A stretch of 64,000 nt of DNA from JABFSM01 sp052389555. GTDB taxonomy: Bacteria; Gemmatimonadota; Gemmatimonadetes; Gemmatimonadales; GWC2-71-9. Under the pieces are notes generated by a model. That model was not told the DNA's origin. It saw nothing but the letters and a program-made list of their open reading frames with translations, and did no database searches. Made by a program: the position numbers and the translations under genes. This document shows positions 61,859 through 64,000 of this stretch, piece by piece. Each line of letters starts with the position of its first letter. Position 1 is the stretch's first letter. The DNA lies in assembly GCA_052389555.1 (NCBI GenBank), contig JBQTHV010000109.1:7450-71449 (forward strand). Reading direction: 5' to 3'.

Positions 61859-64000
61859 CTACTCCCTCGGGATTGGGAAGCGCCGGACCGACGTCCGCAC
61901 CCCGTTCGACAAGGACAACTCGAGCTCGGGGTTCTGGGTTCGCAGAATCACGGAGCCACCGCGCGCGAAAGCAAGCACCTCAGCAGTCGTGCCGTCCCGC
62001 ACCATCACCATTGGGTAGGCCGTCGCATCCCAACCCAGGCGCACCCGGCCGCCGCCCAGCGATTGCACGCGTACCGCAGCGGGTTGGGCGGGCCCCACCC
62101 CCATCGGACTCGTTCCGGTGATCGAGCGTTGCCGACGCCGGTCCGAGAGACGCAACGTCGCCAGGCGCGCAAGCGCGGCCGGAGCCAGCGGGAGGGCGAA
62201 CGCGAAGTGCCGAGCCTCGAGATCCCTGGCGTGGGCAACAGCCTCGCCCGAGAAGGAGATGGTAAAGAGCTGGGCCCCCGCTGCATCGAGGCCCTGGAGC
62301 TGGTAAGGACCTGCCCGCGTGGGAAGGGACGGCCGGGTCACCATTGCCAGGGCGGGCTCGAGCTCGAGGCCGCGACTCGAAACCCTCCCCCAAACCAGGA
62401 GGGTCGGTTGGTACGAGGTGGGACCGGCTGCCGTAAGAACGGAACTCACCTCCGGCGAGGTGAGGTAGTTCAGGATACCGAGGTAGTTGTAGACGCTGAT
62501 CCACTTCGGGTAGCAGTAGGTCATGAAGTCGCGGTATCGCCGATCGATCACCATACCGGTCACGAGATCGAACCCGTAGGCACCGATGATCCCACCCTCC
62601 CAGGGATAGCTGGGATCGGTTCCATCGGGATTCCCGCACGGAGCATGAAAGCGTCCCCAATTATGCCCGAGCTCGTGGGCCGCGACGTCGGCCCGGGTGA
62701 TGGGATCGTCCCAGCCCAACGCCGACCAGCCGGGCAGCTCCGCTATGCCGGCGACGAACCACCCACTGGATCGGGCGTCCACCACGCCGTAATAGTAGGC
62801 GGAGCTCCCGTCGGCGACCCGCAGCGCGGCGAGCTCCGAAAGGAGCACCTCCCATCCTACTTCCTGCTGGTTCGGTACGTCCACAGAGGTCTGGAAAGCA
62901 GTTCGCACCTCCGCGTCCACGGCCGGGATCGGGCTGATCTTCCGCACCAAGGACAGGTAGTCCCCCTGGTTCTGCGCGTTCACGTCGCCGGTGCGCTCGT
63001 TGACCCTCAGGAGAATGGGGACCAGGCGCAGGTTCAGGACGGGCACTACGCGCGTCTCAAGCGGGTGCGGCGCCCCGGAACGGGGGAACTGGTTGTCCGT
63101 CTCGTCCTCCTCCGGCGTTGCGTTCTCCGGATCGACGTCGGCGAGGACCGCCAAGTCAGCCTGAATGAGGGAACCGGGGATCGCCGCATTCCAGGACGAA
63201 GAGGCAACCCCCTCCTTCACCGCGAGCGGTACCAGTCCCAGAGGCGTGGGAATCATGATCGTTCCCGTCAGTGCGCCGGCCCGGTAGAGGCGAACTCGGA
63301 CCGGGGGTGCTGCCCTGCTCCGCCGATTCGCAGTCACGAACACCCGCACGTACGCGTCACGCCCCGCGACGAGGGGAACAGCGCCTTCGAGAGTCTGGAT
63401 TCCCTGGGTGAGATGGACCGCCTCGATGCGGAAGTTCAGGACAACCAATGAGTAGCTGATGGCGATGCTGGCCACGGCGCCGCCATCCACCGTCACCGAC
63501 TGACTGTCCGGCGCCGGCACGTAGAGGCCATCGGACCCGCGTGCATCCGTTGCAACGACGGCGTAACTGCCAGGTTGCAGGTCGGTGAGTGTCTGCGTTG
63601 CGGACACCGTGCGACTGAAGCCCTCGGGACCGCTGACCGTCACGTCGGCACTGGTCTGGGTAGAAAGGCCCGTAATCGTGATCGCGAGCCCTCCCGACAT
63701 GGTGTACGTGATGCCGACACTCGCGAGGGTTCCAACCCTGATCTCAATCGACTGGGTGGCTGGGCTGGGGAGGTAGCTGGTGAGGTCGGTCCTGGCATTG
63801 GCGGCGACAATGGCGTAGGTACCAGGAACGAGATTGGCGAGCGTCTCCGTCGCACGGACCGTTCGAGCAAGCCCGGCCGGGCCGGTGACCGTTACGACAG
63901 CAGGAACCTGGGCCGGCAACCCGCTGATCGTGATCGTGAGTCCGCCGGTCTGGGCGGCGGGCGTGCTGGGCGAGTCGCTCGTTCCACACCCGGCCGAAAT
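61859..64000 (-). CDS. Metzincin-type zinc protease lipoprotein with two N-terminal beta repeats, 5' truncated by the window edge
   Basis: At least 713 residues. The frame is open to base 64000, where it reads ISAGCGTSDSP, so the lipobox SAGC is visible but most of the signal peptide is outside. Two about 80-residue PEGA/carboxypeptidase-regulatory-like repeats follow (GGLTITISGL...TVTGPAGLARTV; GGLAITITGL...TVSGPEGFSRTV). Then come a CARDB-like segment (RIEAVHLTQGIQTLEGAVPLVAGRDAYVRVFV), a metalloprotease core with AAHELGHNWGRFHAPCG (HExxHxxxxxH) and Met-turn-like FMTYCYPKW, and a beta-rich C-terminal domain. It is a surface or periplasmic endopeptidase. Convergence with degraded paralogue fragments suggests family turnover. 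Confidence 0.82.
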   Translation of the reverse strand: MSAGCGTSDSPSTPAAQTGGLTITISGLPAQVPAVVTVTGPAGLARTVRATETLANLVPGTYAIVAANARTDLTSYLPSPATQSIEIRVGTLASVGITYTMSGGLAITITGLSTQTSADVTVSGPEGFSRTVSATQTLTDLQPGSYAVVATDARGSDGLYVPAPDSQSVTVDGGAVASIAISYSLVVLNFRIEAVHLTQGIQTLEGAVPLVAGRDAYVRVFVTANRRSRAAPPVRVRLYRAGALTGTIMIPTPLGLVPLAVKEGVASSSWNAAIPGSLIQADLAVLADVDPENATPEEDETDNQFPRSGAPHPLETRVVPVLNLRLVPILLRVNERTGDVNAQNQGDYLSLVRKISPIPAVDAEVRTAFQTSVDVPNQQEVGWEVLLSELAALRVADGSSAYYYGVVDARSSGWFVAGIAELPGWSALGWDDPITRADVAAHELGHNWGRFHAPCGNPDGTDPSYPWEGGIIGAYGFDLVTGMVIDRRYRDFMTYCYPKWISVYNYLGILNYLTSPEVSSVLTAAGPTSYQPTLLVWGRVSSRGLELEPALAMVTRPSLPTRAGPYQLQGLDAAGAQLFTISFSGEAVAHARDLEARHFAFALPLAPAALARLATLRLSDRRRQRSITGTSPMGVGPAQPAAVRVQSLGGGRVRLGWDATAYPMVMVRDGTTAEVLAFARGGSVILRTQNPELELSLSNGVRTSVRRFPIPRE

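Noticed and set aside
61832..63451. A long plus-strand open frame opposite the metzincin gene
   Set aside because: It is His/Arg/Gly-rich without motifs. The minus strand has the protease motif and lipobox.

Overview
The window is GC-rich bacterial chromosomal DNA with densely packed genes, many of them joined by ATGA/GTGA/TTGA stop-start overlaps. It contains no rRNA, transposase, integrase, phage gene or CRISPR array. The organism is most likely a soil-type member of Gemmatimonadota or a neighbouring didermic phylum. I infer this from the outer-membrane barrels, many lipoproteins, a roughly 980-residue secreted M14 carboxypeptidase, tandem DUF4440-like lipoproteins, a menaquinone-type UbiX/UbiA/UbiD/UbiE set and a KorAB 2-oxoacid:ferredoxin oxidoreductase. 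No phylogenetic marker was tested, so the assignment is an inference.

Layout. 1-9.8 kb is a catabolic or uptake cluster: peptide-type ABC substrate-binding protein (cut by the window edge), GHMP kinase, class-III aminotransferase, two amidohydrolase-fold proteins, and, converging on them, a DHDPS-family aldolase and an NAD-dependent epimerase. Divergent from the epimerase is a large heparinase II/III-like protein with a CBM9-like tail. 9.9-19.4 kb is protein quality control: PP2C phosphatase divergent from dnaK, htrA, a small lipoprotein, tRNA-Leu(UAG), then tig-clpP-clpX-engB. 19.4-28 kb holds two DUF4440-like lipoproteins, a hexapeptide acyltransferase, a VanZ-like protein, a coiled-coil membrane protein, a Nudix hydrolase, a GspE/PilB ATPase fused to a response-regulator receiver, and an outer-membrane barrel divergent from a lipoprotein. 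28-33.3 kb has maf-dtd, glmM-glmS and a disrupted REC/HD-GYP locus. 33.5-42.2 kb has a cystathionine gamma-synthase-type enzyme, two unknown genes (one transglutaminase-like), a TPR-like orphan, an M48 peptidase, purD, mutM, a UvrC-N-terminus (Cho-like) nuclease and a tiny AP2-like protein. 42.2-48.3 kb has the operon GltD-like/ferredoxin protein-korA-korB, an MBL-fold protein and a DUF3175 protein. 48.4-58 kb has the M14 peptidase, several small proteins and the ubiX / ubiE-ubiD-ubiA quinone genes. 58-64 kb has an ECF sigma/anti-sigma pair followed by a bactofilin-like membrane protein and a lipoprotein, a chimeric pseudogene patch, and a metzincin lipoprotein cut by the right edge.

The most unusual property is not a gene. 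Nearly every gene boundary carries a short-period (mostly 7-bp, sometimes 8- or 9-bp) tandem array. It is commonly arranged as a left arm, a loop and a reverse-complement right arm, so the locus can fold into a long hairpin. At least ten different repeat units are used. Arrays supply stop codons, Shine-Dalgarno/start signals and C-terminal tails, and they also sit inside coding sequence as interdomain linkers or loops (GspE-REC, GlmM, the Nudix N-terminus, a lipoprotein signal peptide). A second genome-scale signal is the heptamer CGGGTTA, seen roughly once per kb on both strands and in all reading frames. Neither signal is explained by the genes.
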